Program-made: the position numbers and the translations under genes
Assembly (NCBI GenBank): GCA_044228685.1
Contig: JBGAUL010000012.1
Location: 1-64,000 of the forward strand
Direction: 5' to 3'
Source: JBBATK01 sp044228685
GTDB lineage: Bacteria > Bacteroidota > Ignavibacteria > Kapaibacteriales > NICIL-2
Length of the DNA stretch: 64,000 bases
Notes under the pieces: generated by a model
Told to the model about the DNA's origin: nothing
The model's database searches: none
Seen by the model: only the letters and a program-made list of their open reading frames with translations
Part shown: positions 34,269 through 42,525 of the stretch, one piece after another
How positions within the stretch are numbered: the stretch's first letter is position 1
How the letters are laid out: each line of letters starts with the position of its first letter

Positions 34269-36833
34269 ATGACTTCCTTTCTTCGAAACGCGCAGGCGTC
34301 AACTATAAAGACTTTCTATACAGCAGTTGCGCTGGTGCTCTTCGTAGCAGCCAGCTTCAACTTCGTAGAAATTTCTTTTATCAGAGCTTCAAGCAACGAC
34401 CAGTGCAGTTGGGATCCGGTAAAAAACAACGATTCGCTAATCATCATCAATAAAATCGTTGTGGGAGGTGTGAGTGATCAAGCAGGACTCCGCAATGGCG
34501 ACAGCTTGATCCGTATCAACGGTCTGGGTTTTCGCTATGAAGAATCGCAGTATAGAATCAACAAGATCCGCTCCGGAGACTATGCGCTGTACACGATTCG
34601 CAGAAACGGACAGGAACTAACGCTACCTGTAAAGATCATCAAGGTGTTCAGTTTGATGAACATCTCGTTCTTTCTGACGGGTATGGCTTTTCTTGGAGTG
34701 GGACTCCTTGCTCTTCGTGCGCGTCCTAAAGGCGAGCTGCAGCAACGCTTCATGCAATACTGCTTGTCGAGTGCATTTGTCTTCAGTTTCGGAACCGCCT
34801 TTAATCCGCGCTATCTTCAAATCGGCGACAAAGGCGTAATAATTCTACTCTTGCTGCACCTTGTGTTGCTTAGTGCCTTGTTGCCGCAACAGATCATTTT
34901 CTTTTTGCATTTCCCTCGTGAGATCAAGCTCAAGAGGGCGAAGTTGTTGACGGCGCTGATCTATGTGTGCTCCGCCCTCGTCGTGTGTGGAACTGCATTT
35001 TTCCGAGAAGGGAACCTTTCGCCATGGATATCAAATAGACTCCTCGTAGATTTTATCCGAAGCACGTCGGAGACTTTGTTGTTTTCCTTCTATCCAACCG
35101 GATTGGGAATATTGACGACGGTGTATTTCTCTGACCTACCGGCTGAACAGAAGAAGCCAATACGTCCTATCATCTGGGCTTTCTTCATGTCGGTGTTCTC
35201 ATTGCTCTGGTTGACCGTGATGATACAAGGAGCGCCGATGGCATTGTATCTCAAGCCTGAGCTTTTCTTGCCAATGCTGCTTGTCATCACTACACCTCTT
35301 GCAATTGCTTACAGCATCTTTCGCTATGGTTTGATGGACGTTAGTATCATCATCGAACGAAGCTTGATTTTTGCCATTGCAACAGTAGTACTCGCGGTCA
35401 TCTACTTCGCAACGGTGTCGATGTTGTCATCGGTAGTAAGCGGTTATGTAGCATCAGTATTTGACCTTCAGGGCGGTCCAGGAGAAAACCTTTGGATCAC
35501 CATCCTAGCATTCGTACTCCTCGGTTTAGTGTTTGATCCTGTAAAGCGTCGCACAGAAAACTGGGTAGCTCGGGTCTTCTATCAGGAACGTATCAATTAT
35601 CAAAAAGCACTGCTCGAGTTGAGTCGAGAATTGCCGGGCTTGATCAGTTTTAATCAGATTATCGCGGCACTAACCACGCGCTTGCAATCAACCATGCATT
35701 TGGAGCGTGTGACGATTATGCTGAACGATGAACGATTCTCAGATTTTGAGCGACGTCCTGAAGCTCAAGCAGATAGCTTCCCGCAGTTTGGATCAGAACG
35801 ATTGACACTTTTCGAAGAGTTGCGTAAGCGTCGTCAGCCGGTGTATATCGAGAAACACCCAGTTGCAAAAACAGACAAAGAGATCGACGAGAATTTGCTC
35901 GCCCAACACGGCGTCGTACTTGCCGTGCCCTTGCTCGTAAACGAAGAACTTATTGGCGTGATTGCCGTCGGCAAGAAGCGATCCGGCAAAGGATTTTCGG
36001 ATGAGGATTTGGATCTTCTCATGACGGTCGCGAGTCAAGCAGCTATTGCATTTGAAAATGCGCGACTGCATGAATCTGAAATTCAAAAGCAGAAAATGGA
36101 GGATTCACTCGCCATTGCACGTCGAATCCAACAAAGCTTGCTTCCGCAACATTGGCCATCGGTTCAGGGTTTGGATGTCTATGGCGCGTCGACTCCGGCT
36201 GAGATTGTTGGCGGTGACTTCTATGATTTGATTGAACTTTCGCCAACACGACTTGTGGTTGTTGTAGGTGACGTATCGGGCAAAGGCATTTCAGCGGCGC
36301 TGTATATGTCAAAGATTCAGGGCATGATGCAGCTGGCTGCCAATCGATATGATTCGCCTAAAGACATGCTCATTCACATCAATCGATACATCCATGGATC
36401 AATGGAGCGTAATTCCTTTGTAACGATGATCGTGGCTTTGTTTGATATGGATGAGAAGGTGCTGAGAATTTGTCGGGCTGGTCACACGAAAGCAATCATG
36501 CTTCGTGATGCTAAAGTGTCGACGGTTGAGTCACGTGGTCTGGGTATTGGTCTCTGTAAAACTGAACTCTTTGAGAAACACCTTGAAGAGTGCGTGATTC
36601 CACTCGATCAAGATTCCACATTTGTATTCTATTCCGACGGTATGAATGAGGCTGTTAACGAGAAGAACGAGCAGTTCGGTACCGAAGTCGTCAATAACCT
36701 CGTTAAAGTCTTTACTGCATTTCCTGCAAAGACAGTGCTCTCAAATATCGAACAAGCAGTTCACACCTTCCGTGGCAGTGCAGAGTTGTATGATGACTTG
36801 ACATTGGTCGTTGTGAAGACTCACCTGAAGTGA
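34269..36833 (+). CDS. PDZ-, membrane-, GAF- and SpoIIE-domain protein phosphatase
   Basis: The 854-residue protein has TM1 (about 15-37), a PDZ domain (about 45-122, VVGGVSDQAGLRNGDSLIRI) outside the membrane, and about seven more membrane helices (about 128-430). A GAF domain (about 465-615, LAVPLLVNEELIGVIAVGKK) and a PP2C-like SpoIIE/RsbU serine phosphatase (about 625-854) follow. In the phosphatase the metal-binding acids lie in GGDFYDLIEL and VVGDVSGKGISAAL. Such proteins dephosphorylate anti-sigma-factor antagonists, so this is probably a sensor phosphatase that reads an external signal through its PDZ or membrane part. No anti-sigma or STAS gene is adjacent. A SAM hydrolase gene starts eight bases after its stop codon. 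Confidence 0.9.
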   Translation: MTSFLRNAQASTIKTFYTAVALVLFVAASFNFVEISFIRASSNDQCSWDPVKNNDSLIIINKIVVGGVSDQAGLRNGDSLIRINGLGFRYEESQYRINKIRSGDYALYTIRRNGQELTLPVKIIKVFSLMNISFFLTGMAFLGVGLLALRARPKGELQQRFMQYCLSSAFVFSFGTAFNPRYLQIGDKGVIILLLLHLVLLSALLPQQIIFFLHFPREIKLKRAKLLTALIYVCSALVVCGTAFFREGNLSPWISNRLLVDFIRSTSETLLFSFYPTGLGILTTVYFSDLPAEQKKPIRPIIWAFFMSVFSLLWLTVMIQGAPMALYLKPELFLPMLLVITTPLAIAYSIFRYGLMDVSIIIERSLIFAIATVVLAVIYFATVSMLSSVVSGYVASVFDLQGGPGENLWITILAFVLLGLVFDPVKRRTENWVARVFYQERINYQKALLELSRELPGLISFNQIIAALTTRLQSTMHLERVTIMLNDERFSDFERRPEAQADSFPQFGSERLTLFEELRKRRQPVYIEKHPVAKTDKEIDENLLAQHGVVLAVPLLVNEELIGVIAVGKKRSGKGFSDEDLDLLMTVASQAAIAFENARLHESEIQKQKMEDSLAIARRIQQSLLPQHWPSVQGLDVYGASTPAEIVGGDFYDLIELSPTRLVVVVGDVSGKGISAALYMSKIQGMMQLAANRYDSPKDMLIHINRYIHGSMERNSFVTMIVALFDMDEKVLRICRAGHTKAIMLRDAKVSTVESRGLGIGLCKTELFEKHLEECVIPLDQDSTFVFYSDGMNEAVNEKNEQFGTEVVNNLVKVFTAFPAKTVLSNIEQAVHTFRGSAELYDDLTLVVVKTHLK

Positions 36834-36841
36834 GGTGCTGA

Positions 36842-37636
36842 ATGAGACCTATTGCACTTTTCTCAGACTTTAGTCTCGATGACATCTACGTCGGTCAAAT
36901 GCACGCGGCTGTCATTCGTATTAATCCTGAAATCCGCATCATTGATTGTTCGCACGGCATTGCGAAATACAATGTCCGTCAAGCCGCATTTCGTGTGCGT
37001 GCAACAGTCGATTATCTCCCTGACAACGTCATCGTGGTTGCAGTTGTGGATCCTGGAGTAGGTTCCAACCGACGTGGAATTGTGATTGAAAGAGGATCGC
37101 AATGTTTCATTGGACCGGACAACGGCATCTTCTCACCACTAGTTGACTCTTCATCTCTACAACGGTGTTGGCAGATCTTTCCTGCCAATATCAATGCACA
37201 TACTTCTAATACCTTTCATGGGCGAGATATTTTCGCGCCTCTTGCAGCTAGATTAGCTACGGGGGAGAATCTGCACTCCTATGCTCAGGAAATCGACCCG
37301 TCCTCCATCATTCAATTGGGCACCTCAGTCATTCATCTCAGCACTTCTTCAGATACATTCTGTGAGTGTCACATCATCGATCAGGATTCATACGGCAATT
37401 GCATTTTGGATTTGCAGGCGAAAGATATCCCATCTTCCATCGACGCCAATTCTCTTCGTTTTGTACTTCCAAGCGGACAAGAGATTCGACAACACAATAA
37501 CTACTCAGAGGTCGAGATAGGAGAGTTGTTGATACTCATCAATAGCTCGGGCTTCTTCGAAATCGCCCGACGTGAAGCTTCTGCTGCTGAATTGCTTCAC
37601 CCCTTGACTTCGCTTCGAGTGCTCCTTCCTTTGTAA
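36842..37636 (+). CDS. SAM hydroxide adenosyltransferase (DUF62 family)
   Basis: Proteins of this family hydrolyse S-adenosylmethionine to adenosine and methionine; relatives include fluorinase and chlorinase. The 264-residue protein shows the N-terminal motif FSDFSLDDIYVGQMHAAVI and the catalytic region VVDPGVGSNRRGIV, with the expected Asp and Arg. The His is in NTFHGRDIFAPLAARLATG, and GPDNGIFSPL binds the adenosyl ring in homologues. The length is normal. It is an apparent operon partner of the preceding SpoIIE phosphatase, an odd pairing. Halogenase activity seems unlikely but cannot be excluded from sequence alone. Confidence 0.9.
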   Translation: MRPIALFSDFSLDDIYVGQMHAAVIRINPEIRIIDCSHGIAKYNVRQAAFRVRATVDYLPDNVIVVAVVDPGVGSNRRGIVIERGSQCFIGPDNGIFSPLVDSSSLQRCWQIFPANINAHTSNTFHGRDIFAPLAARLATGENLHSYAQEIDPSSIIQLGTSVIHLSTSSDTFCECHIIDQDSYGNCILDLQAKDIPSSIDANSLRFVLPSGQEIRQHNNYSEVEIGELLILINSSGFFEIARREASAAELLHPLTSLRVLLPL

Positions 37637-37718
37637 AAACCGACTCGAAAGTTAAATACGACAATTTTAGTCAGATTTTTTATCCGACTCTTTGCACCGT
37701 TGCTTGCGACTCACTATA

Positions 37719-37735
37719 TTTGGACAAAGTCTAAA
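37719..37735 (+). promoter_or_regulatory. Palindromic operator candidate upstream of the di-haem operon
   Basis: TTTGGACAAAGTCTAAA is an inverted repeat (arms of seven, six of seven paired, three-base spacer). It sits 13 bases before the start codon of the di-haem oxidoreductase gene. The pattern resembles sites for metal- or redox-sensing repressors, but I cannot name the regulator. Confidence 0.5.
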
Positions 37736-37748
37736 TAAGAAAACCACA

Positions 37749-39029
37749 ATGCATCGAATTTTCACAAGAAACGAACATTCTGTTCAAACAGGGCGCGGAA
37801 GTGCTGTCCAAAGTAGTGTTCTTTGGACTGTGGCAACGTGCCTTGTTGTCATGTTCTTCTCTTGTGGACCGCTGTTTACGGAACAGGTCGATGCTGATTC
37901 GACTTTGGACGGTCCACTTCAGGGATTGAACGATTCACAGCTGAAGTTGCATATCGATGGGGATGCAGAGTTCAACACGGTGCATACTGCTCAAGATGGT
38001 CTTGGACCAATTTTCAACGCTCAATCATGTGTAGCCTGTCACTTGTCGGACGGACGTGGTCATTCTTCTACAACTCTCCTGAGATTCGGCAGAAATTTGG
38101 GGACAGGTTTCGACGGACTCGTTGCCTATGGCGGACCACAACTTCAAGACAAAGCAATTCCTGGATACACACCGGAAACTGTTCCGGTTGAGGCCGGAGT
38201 TTTCTCTCGTTTTCTTCCTCCTGCTGTTACCGGTCTTGGTTTCTTGGATGCCGTTGATGATTCTACACTTCTGGCAAATGAAGATCCACTAGATCGAAAT
38301 GGAGATGGTATCTCAGGTATCGCATCACGAGTTGAGGCACCGGCTTTTCTCGACTTTGCAAACAATCGTCGTTTGGATGCGGGCAAGGCGATTGGACGAT
38401 TTGGACGTAAGGCCGCAGCCGTTGATTTGTTACACCAAACGGTCAATGCGTTCATCAACGACATGGGATTGAGTTCTGATTTCCATCCTGAGGACATTTA
38501 CAACGTAGCGGTTGGAAGGCATAGTGGAGATCGCATTGCCGATCCTGAGGTTTCAGCAGGACGTGTTAGAGTAATTGTGTGGTATCTGCGGACCTTGAAA
38601 GCGCCGCCGAGACATAATCAAACGGATGCTACGGTGTTGGAAGGCGAGAGGACATTTACGACAATAGGTTGCGCTTCGTGTCATAGTCCAACGATGCGAA
38701 CCGGAGTCTCCGACATAGGCTCACTCTCATCGGTTGAATTCCATCCCTACACTGATTTGCTTTTGCACGATATGGGTTCAGAGCTCAATGATGGATACAC
38801 CGAAGGTTCCGCCTTGCCTACAGAGTGGCGAACCACGCCATTGTGGGGCTTGGGGTTGAGCGCTCAAGCGACCGGTTCTCATCCTACCTTCTTGCACGAT
38901 GGTCGCGCTACCACTATCCAACAAGCGATTGAATTGCATGGTGGTGAGGCGGCAACAAGCAGAAGAAATTTTCTACAACTAGATGCAGTGCAGAAAGCTG
39001 CGCTCATGAAGTTTCTCGAATCATTATGA
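37749..39029 (+). CDS. Di-haem oxidoreductase of the COG3488 (thiol oxidoreductase) family
   Basis: I start at ATG 37749 (MHRIFTRNEHSVQT), because an earlier ATG at 37692 would run through the palindrome. The 426-residue protein has a hydrophobic N-terminal segment ending MFFSCG, a likely lipoprotein signal. It has two CxxCH haem motifs: SCVACHLSDGRGH (about 93) and GCASCHSP (about 308), with Met and His candidates for distal ligands. The family is annotated as putative thiol or di-haem oxidoreductase and often travels with iron-regulated imelysin proteins; no imelysin is present here. The ATGA overlap with the Rieske gene shows coupling. Electron donor and acceptor are unknown. Confidence 0.88.
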   Translation: MHRIFTRNEHSVQTGRGSAVQSSVLWTVATCLVVMFFSCGPLFTEQVDADSTLDGPLQGLNDSQLKLHIDGDAEFNTVHTAQDGLGPIFNAQSCVACHLSDGRGHSSTTLLRFGRNLGTGFDGLVAYGGPQLQDKAIPGYTPETVPVEAGVFSRFLPPAVTGLGFLDAVDDSTLLANEDPLDRNGDGISGIASRVEAPAFLDFANNRRLDAGKAIGRFGRKAAAVDLLHQTVNAFINDMGLSSDFHPEDIYNVAVGRHSGDRIADPEVSAGRVRVIVWYLRTLKAPPRHNQTDATVLEGERTFTTIGCASCHSPTMRTGVSDIGSLSSVEFHPYTDLLLHDMGSELNDGYTEGSALPTEWRTTPLWGLGLSAQATGSHPTFLHDGRATTIQQAIELHGGEAATSRRNFLQLDAVQKAALMKFLESL

Positions 39030-39460
39030 CCAGAAAAGAATTCTTAGAGAGTTGTGCATGCACCGGTTTGTCGCTTGGAATACTCGCCGTCATACCGGCA
39101 GCGCTTAGTAGTTGTGCAACGGTAGAGAATCTTCATCTCCGCGCTGAAGGAGAACTCGTGCACGTTAGCGACGTCCATTTCGAGCAGGCGAATCAAGTTG
39201 TCGTGTATGTGGAAGGCAGGCATCGTGAGCCGATCGTCGTTACACGTCAAGATGCAGATCGCTTTATCGCAGTGAGTATGATTTGCACGCATAAGCAGTG
39301 CGAGTTACGACCGGAAGGTCGCATACTTACTTGTCCTTGTCATGGCAGCGAATTCACTGCAGATGGTCGCGTTCTAAGTCCACCGGCGCATGAAAATCTA
39401 CGTCGCTACTACAATCAATACGTCAATCACACAATAATTATTCACCTCAACAAAGTCTAA
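39026..39460 (+). CDS. Rieske [2Fe-2S] lipoprotein
   Basis: The 144-residue protein has a signal ending SSCATV (lipid probably on C30), which would tether it outside the cytoplasmic membrane. The Rieske motif is CTH (C87, H89) and CPCH (C103, H106), spaced as required for a 2Fe-2S cluster. It lacks the catalytic domain of dioxygenases, so it is an electron-transfer protein. Its start overlaps the preceding stop by four bases and the porin-like gene starts two bases after its stop. All three genes therefore form one translation-coupled unit. Confidence 0.93.
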   Translation: MTRKEFLESCACTGLSLGILAVIPAALSSCATVENLHLRAEGELVHVSDVHFEQANQVVVYVEGRHREPIVVTRQDADRFIAVSMICTHKQCELRPEGRILTCPCHGSEFTADGRVLSPPAHENLRRYYNQYVNHTIIIHLNKV

Positions 39461-39462
39461 TC

Positions 39463-40725
39463 ATGTCACGCATGAAAACTGCGCGTTCGTTTTTCGCGAC
39501 AATACTTGTAGTTCTTTCCGTCAACGTGTTTGCTGCTGAGCAAACAGCTCCTGCAGATGCGAGTAGAGATTCCGTGCAGGCTGTTGGAGGAGCGGCTTCG
39601 CCATCGGGAACCTATCGTCCTACGACGCAAGAAGCGATGTTCCAACGTCCTTTTTTATCCTCACTCACTTCCTCAACATCGATCGGTGGTTACGCTGAAG
39701 CCAATGCGCACATGCAGCGCAATGACGGAATCAGCGAAGGTCTTTCAATGGAAATGCGTCGCTGGAACCTATTTGTATATTCATCGATCTCAACCCGCTT
39801 GAAGATGATGGCTGAAGTTGAGCTTGAACACGGAAGCGAAGAGATTTCGTTGGAGACCGCGCAGATTGACTACGTCTTTCACAGCGCTGCGGTTCTTCGT
39901 GCCGGCATTATGCTTGCGCCAATTGGATCGTTTAATCAACGTCATGACAGTCCTCTGTACGAGTTCGTCGAGCGACCACTCGTTGCAACACACATCATTC
40001 CTTCAACTCTTTCACTCGTTGGATTTGGTTTTAACGGCAAGTTCTTCCCAAGCGACAAGTTGGTGTTTACCTATGACGTCGATGTTTGCAACGGCTTGCA
40101 TGATGGCATCGTATTGAACAAGCTCGGCCGCACCGCACTTCAAGCCGGAAAGTCAAATGAGTTGTTTGAGGAGAGCTCAAATGGGGTACCGGCGGTGATT
40201 TCACGTGTTGCCATGCGTCATCGTGATTACGGTGAAATTGGTTTGTCGACCTATCAAGGTGTGTACAATAGCTTTTCGGATGAAGGTGTGGCTATCGCAC
40301 CAAAGCAGCACTTGACGCTCTATGCAGTTGACTATGTTCTTGATTTACCCTCAATTCAAGTTAGAGGAGAGAGCGCGTTGATGTCGCTCGACGTTCCGTC
40401 CAATCTTCAAACCACCTACGCAGCAAAGCAGTGGGGAAGCTACCTCGAGGCTGTTGTCCCGGTAGTTCGTTTCAAGTTTCTTGATGATGAATCTGCGCAA
40501 CTCTTGGCCTCAGTTCGATTCGACTACATAGATCTTAACGACGGAAGTTTTTCTGACGGTTCAAAGATCTATGATGATGAGAAGGATGTCTGTGCCGCAA
40601 TTTCGTTTCGTCCAACAACGAGCACCTGTTTTCGCTTGAATCTTCGTCGTGCATGGATACAGGATCCCATCGGCAATCCAACTAACAGCTCAACGCTGTC
40701 TTTTGGAGTAGCGACATACTTCTAA
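39463..40725 (+). CDS. Outer-membrane beta-barrel porin-like protein
   Basis: The 420-residue protein has a signal peptide (about 1-25, cleavage after FAA). Alternating hydrophobic strands then run through the rest, and it ends with a terminal Phe (SFGVATYF), the usual outer-membrane barrel end. LRAGIMLAPIGSFNQRHDSP resembles phosphate-selective porins (OprP/O type), which gives the best guess for its fold; specificity is not clear. It is the third gene of the di-haem and Rieske operon, so it may carry a substrate or a metal for the redox partners. Confidence 0.8.
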   Translation: MSRMKTARSFFATILVVLSVNVFAAEQTAPADASRDSVQAVGGAASPSGTYRPTTQEAMFQRPFLSSLTSSTSIGGYAEANAHMQRNDGISEGLSMEMRRWNLFVYSSISTRLKMMAEVELEHGSEEISLETAQIDYVFHSAAVLRAGIMLAPIGSFNQRHDSPLYEFVERPLVATHIIPSTLSLVGFGFNGKFFPSDKLVFTYDVDVCNGLHDGIVLNKLGRTALQAGKSNELFEESSNGVPAVISRVAMRHRDYGEIGLSTYQGVYNSFSDEGVAIAPKQHLTLYAVDYVLDLPSIQVRGESALMSLDVPSNLQTTYAAKQWGSYLEAVVPVVRFKFLDDESAQLLASVRFDYIDLNDGSFSDGSKIYDDEKDVCAAISFRPTTSTCFRLNLRRAWIQDPIGNPTNSSTLSFGVATYF

Positions 40726-40747
40726 AAGTAATCTCTGATGTGCAAGC

Positions 40748-41239
40748 CTATTGAGCCTCAGTGCTCTCGGTCTCGACGTTTGTGAAGCGACTGCACAATT
40801 CGCTGAGTAAGCGTAAGTCACCTTCGCCCAGGCGTTCTGCGATGCGCGTATGTAGGGCTCGAAGTTGATTGTCGATGATTGCCAGTACTTCCTGACCACC
40901 TTTGGTGATAGTGTGAAGCGCAACTCGACGATCGGACTTATCTGTCTCACGCTGAACCAGTTTCAATTCGATGAGATGATTAATCGATCGCGTTAAGTCC
41001 ACGCTCTTTTCAACCAGTGAATTCAAGACCTCGTTACGAGAAAAACCTCTCTGCGGTGCATGCATGAGGATTCGAAGAACGTGGTATTGTGGTCCGGTGA
41101 GACCCATTGGAGCGCATGCTTCATCCAGTTTAGTTCGAATAAAAGCGGATGCTAGAGATACGTTGACGATTGCATCAACGACAGGGTGAACTGTACGCGG
41201 TTGACTGCGCGCGCTGAGTGGTAGTGGTGACGGTCGCAT
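40748..41239 (-). CDS. MarR-family transcriptional regulator
   Basis: The 163-residue protein has a winged-helix core: GPQYHVLRILMHAPQRGFSRNEV, then the recognition helix VDLTRSINHLIELKLVQRETDKSDRRV, quoted here in part, with the conserved DxRxxxLxLT-like end DRRVALHTITKGG. MarR proteins are dimeric repressors that respond to small ligands or redox state. It starts 13 bases from a palindrome on the divergent side and converges with the porin-like gene 22 bases away. It is a likely regulator of the facing gene and perhaps of itself. Confidence 0.93.
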   Translation of the reverse strand: MRPSPLPLSARSQPRTVHPVVDAIVNVSLASAFIRTKLDEACAPMGLTGPQYHVLRILMHAPQRGFSRNEVLNSLVEKSVDLTRSINHLIELKLVQRETDKSDRRVALHTITKGGQEVLAIIDNQLRALHTRIAERLGEGDLRLLSELCSRFTNVETESTEAQ

Positions 41240-41252
41240 GAGTCTTTCGTGT

Positions 41253-41343
41253 ACTGTTTTTCAAAACAGTTGTTAAAACATATTCTGCCGTATTTTTGAC
41301 AGTACATCAACCTAACAAAGGTTTTCCATATTTCAAACAGTAC
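41253..41343. promoter_or_regulatory. MarR operator candidates in the divergent spacer
   Basis: ACTGTTTTTCAAAACAGT (41253-41270) is a perfect palindrome with arms of eight. It lies just upstream of the marR start. Two related half-sites follow: GACAGTAC (41298-41305) and AAACAGTAC (41335-41343). The latter is just before the start of the beta-propeller gene. Together they fit binding of one dimeric regulator that controls both genes. Confidence 0.6.
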
Positions 41344-41351
41344 GGGTCACC

Positions 41352-42395
41352 ATGAAGACAATCATCACCACGCTAAGTCTGTTGTTACTTATGTGTATGT
41401 CCATGACATCACAGGCATTACTTCCGGATTCCTCTTACGATTCACGCGAACGGCACCTCAAAAACATTCGTCAGCTCACCATGAGCGGTGAAAATGCGGA
41501 AGCCTATTTGAGTTTCGATGAGAAGCAATTGATCTACCAAACTCACAATGGCGATGATTCTTGCGATCAGATTTATACCATGAATCTGGATGGTTCCAAC
41601 AAGAAGCTCGTAAGCACAGGAAAGGGGAGAACAACATGTTCGTACTTTCTGCCAAATGGTGAGATCATTTATGCAAGCACACACGAGCACGCTGCTCAGT
41701 GTCCGGACAAACCGGATATGTCAAAAGGATATGTATGGGCTCTGTATGCCGATTACGATGTCTACTGTAGCGGTGTTGACGGATCAAATTTGCGTAAGAT
41801 TATCTCAAGCGATGGCTATGATGCTGAGGCAACGGTGAGTCCTAAAGGCGATCGCATCGTGTTTACTTCCACTCGTGACGGCGACATCGACTTGTATTCA
41901 TGTGACCTTCAAGGAAAAGATATTAAGAAGTTGACTCATGAAATGGGCTACGATGGTGGCGCATTTTACAGTCTCGATGGTAGCATGATTGTCTTCCGCT
42001 CTTCACGTCCGCATGGCAAAGATTCCGTCGAGTACCAAGAGCTCCTTCGTCAGCACCTGATTCGTCCGCGTACCTTGGAAATTCAGGTTATGAACGCCGA
42101 TGGATCAAACGTTAAGCAGTTGACAAATAACGGCAAAGCCAACTTTGGTCCCTTCTTTCATCCTGATGGCAAGCGCATCATTTTCAGCTCAAACATGGCT
42201 GATCCACAGGGTAGAAATTTTGATTTGTGGATGATTAATACCGACGGAACTGGACTAGAGCGCATCACATACTACGCTGAGTTTGATGGTTTTCCGATGT
42301 TCACTAGAGACGGTAAGCACTTGATTTTCTGTTCAAATCGTCACAACGCCAAGCGCGGTGACACCAATGTTTTTATCTGTGATTGGCAAGACTAG
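41352..42395 (+). CDS. Secreted TolB-like beta-propeller (PD40) protein
   Basis: The 347-residue protein has a signal peptide (about 1-23, cleavage near SQA). About six PD40 repeats follow, for example YTMNLDGSNKKL, VSPKGDRIVFTSTRDGDIDL and FFHPDGKRIIFSSN. These form a TolB-like propeller without the TolB N-terminal domain. Such proteins bind partners in the periplasm or on the outer membrane. It is driven from the MarR-site region, so it is probably regulated by that repressor. Confidence 0.87.
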   Translation: MKTIITTLSLLLLMCMSMTSQALLPDSSYDSRERHLKNIRQLTMSGENAEAYLSFDEKQLIYQTHNGDDSCDQIYTMNLDGSNKKLVSTGKGRTTCSYFLPNGEIIYASTHEHAAQCPDKPDMSKGYVWALYADYDVYCSGVDGSNLRKIISSDGYDAEATVSPKGDRIVFTSTRDGDIDLYSCDLQGKDIKKLTHEMGYDGGAFYSLDGSMIVFRSSRPHGKDSVEYQELLRQHLIRPRTLEIQVMNADGSNVKQLTNNGKANFGPFFHPDGKRIIFSSNMADPQGRNFDLWMINTDGTGLERITYYAEFDGFPMFTRDGKHLIFCSNRHNAKRGDTNVFICDWQD

Positions 42396-42525
42396 TTGAG
42401 TGGACACGAGTCGGGGTCGATAGTCGTCAATAGCGTTGCATGGGGTCTTTCACGGTTCACTTCGGACCAAATATCCCCGCTTTTCGCTAAATTGTAAATT
42501 CTAATGCAATTGAGGGATTCACAGC

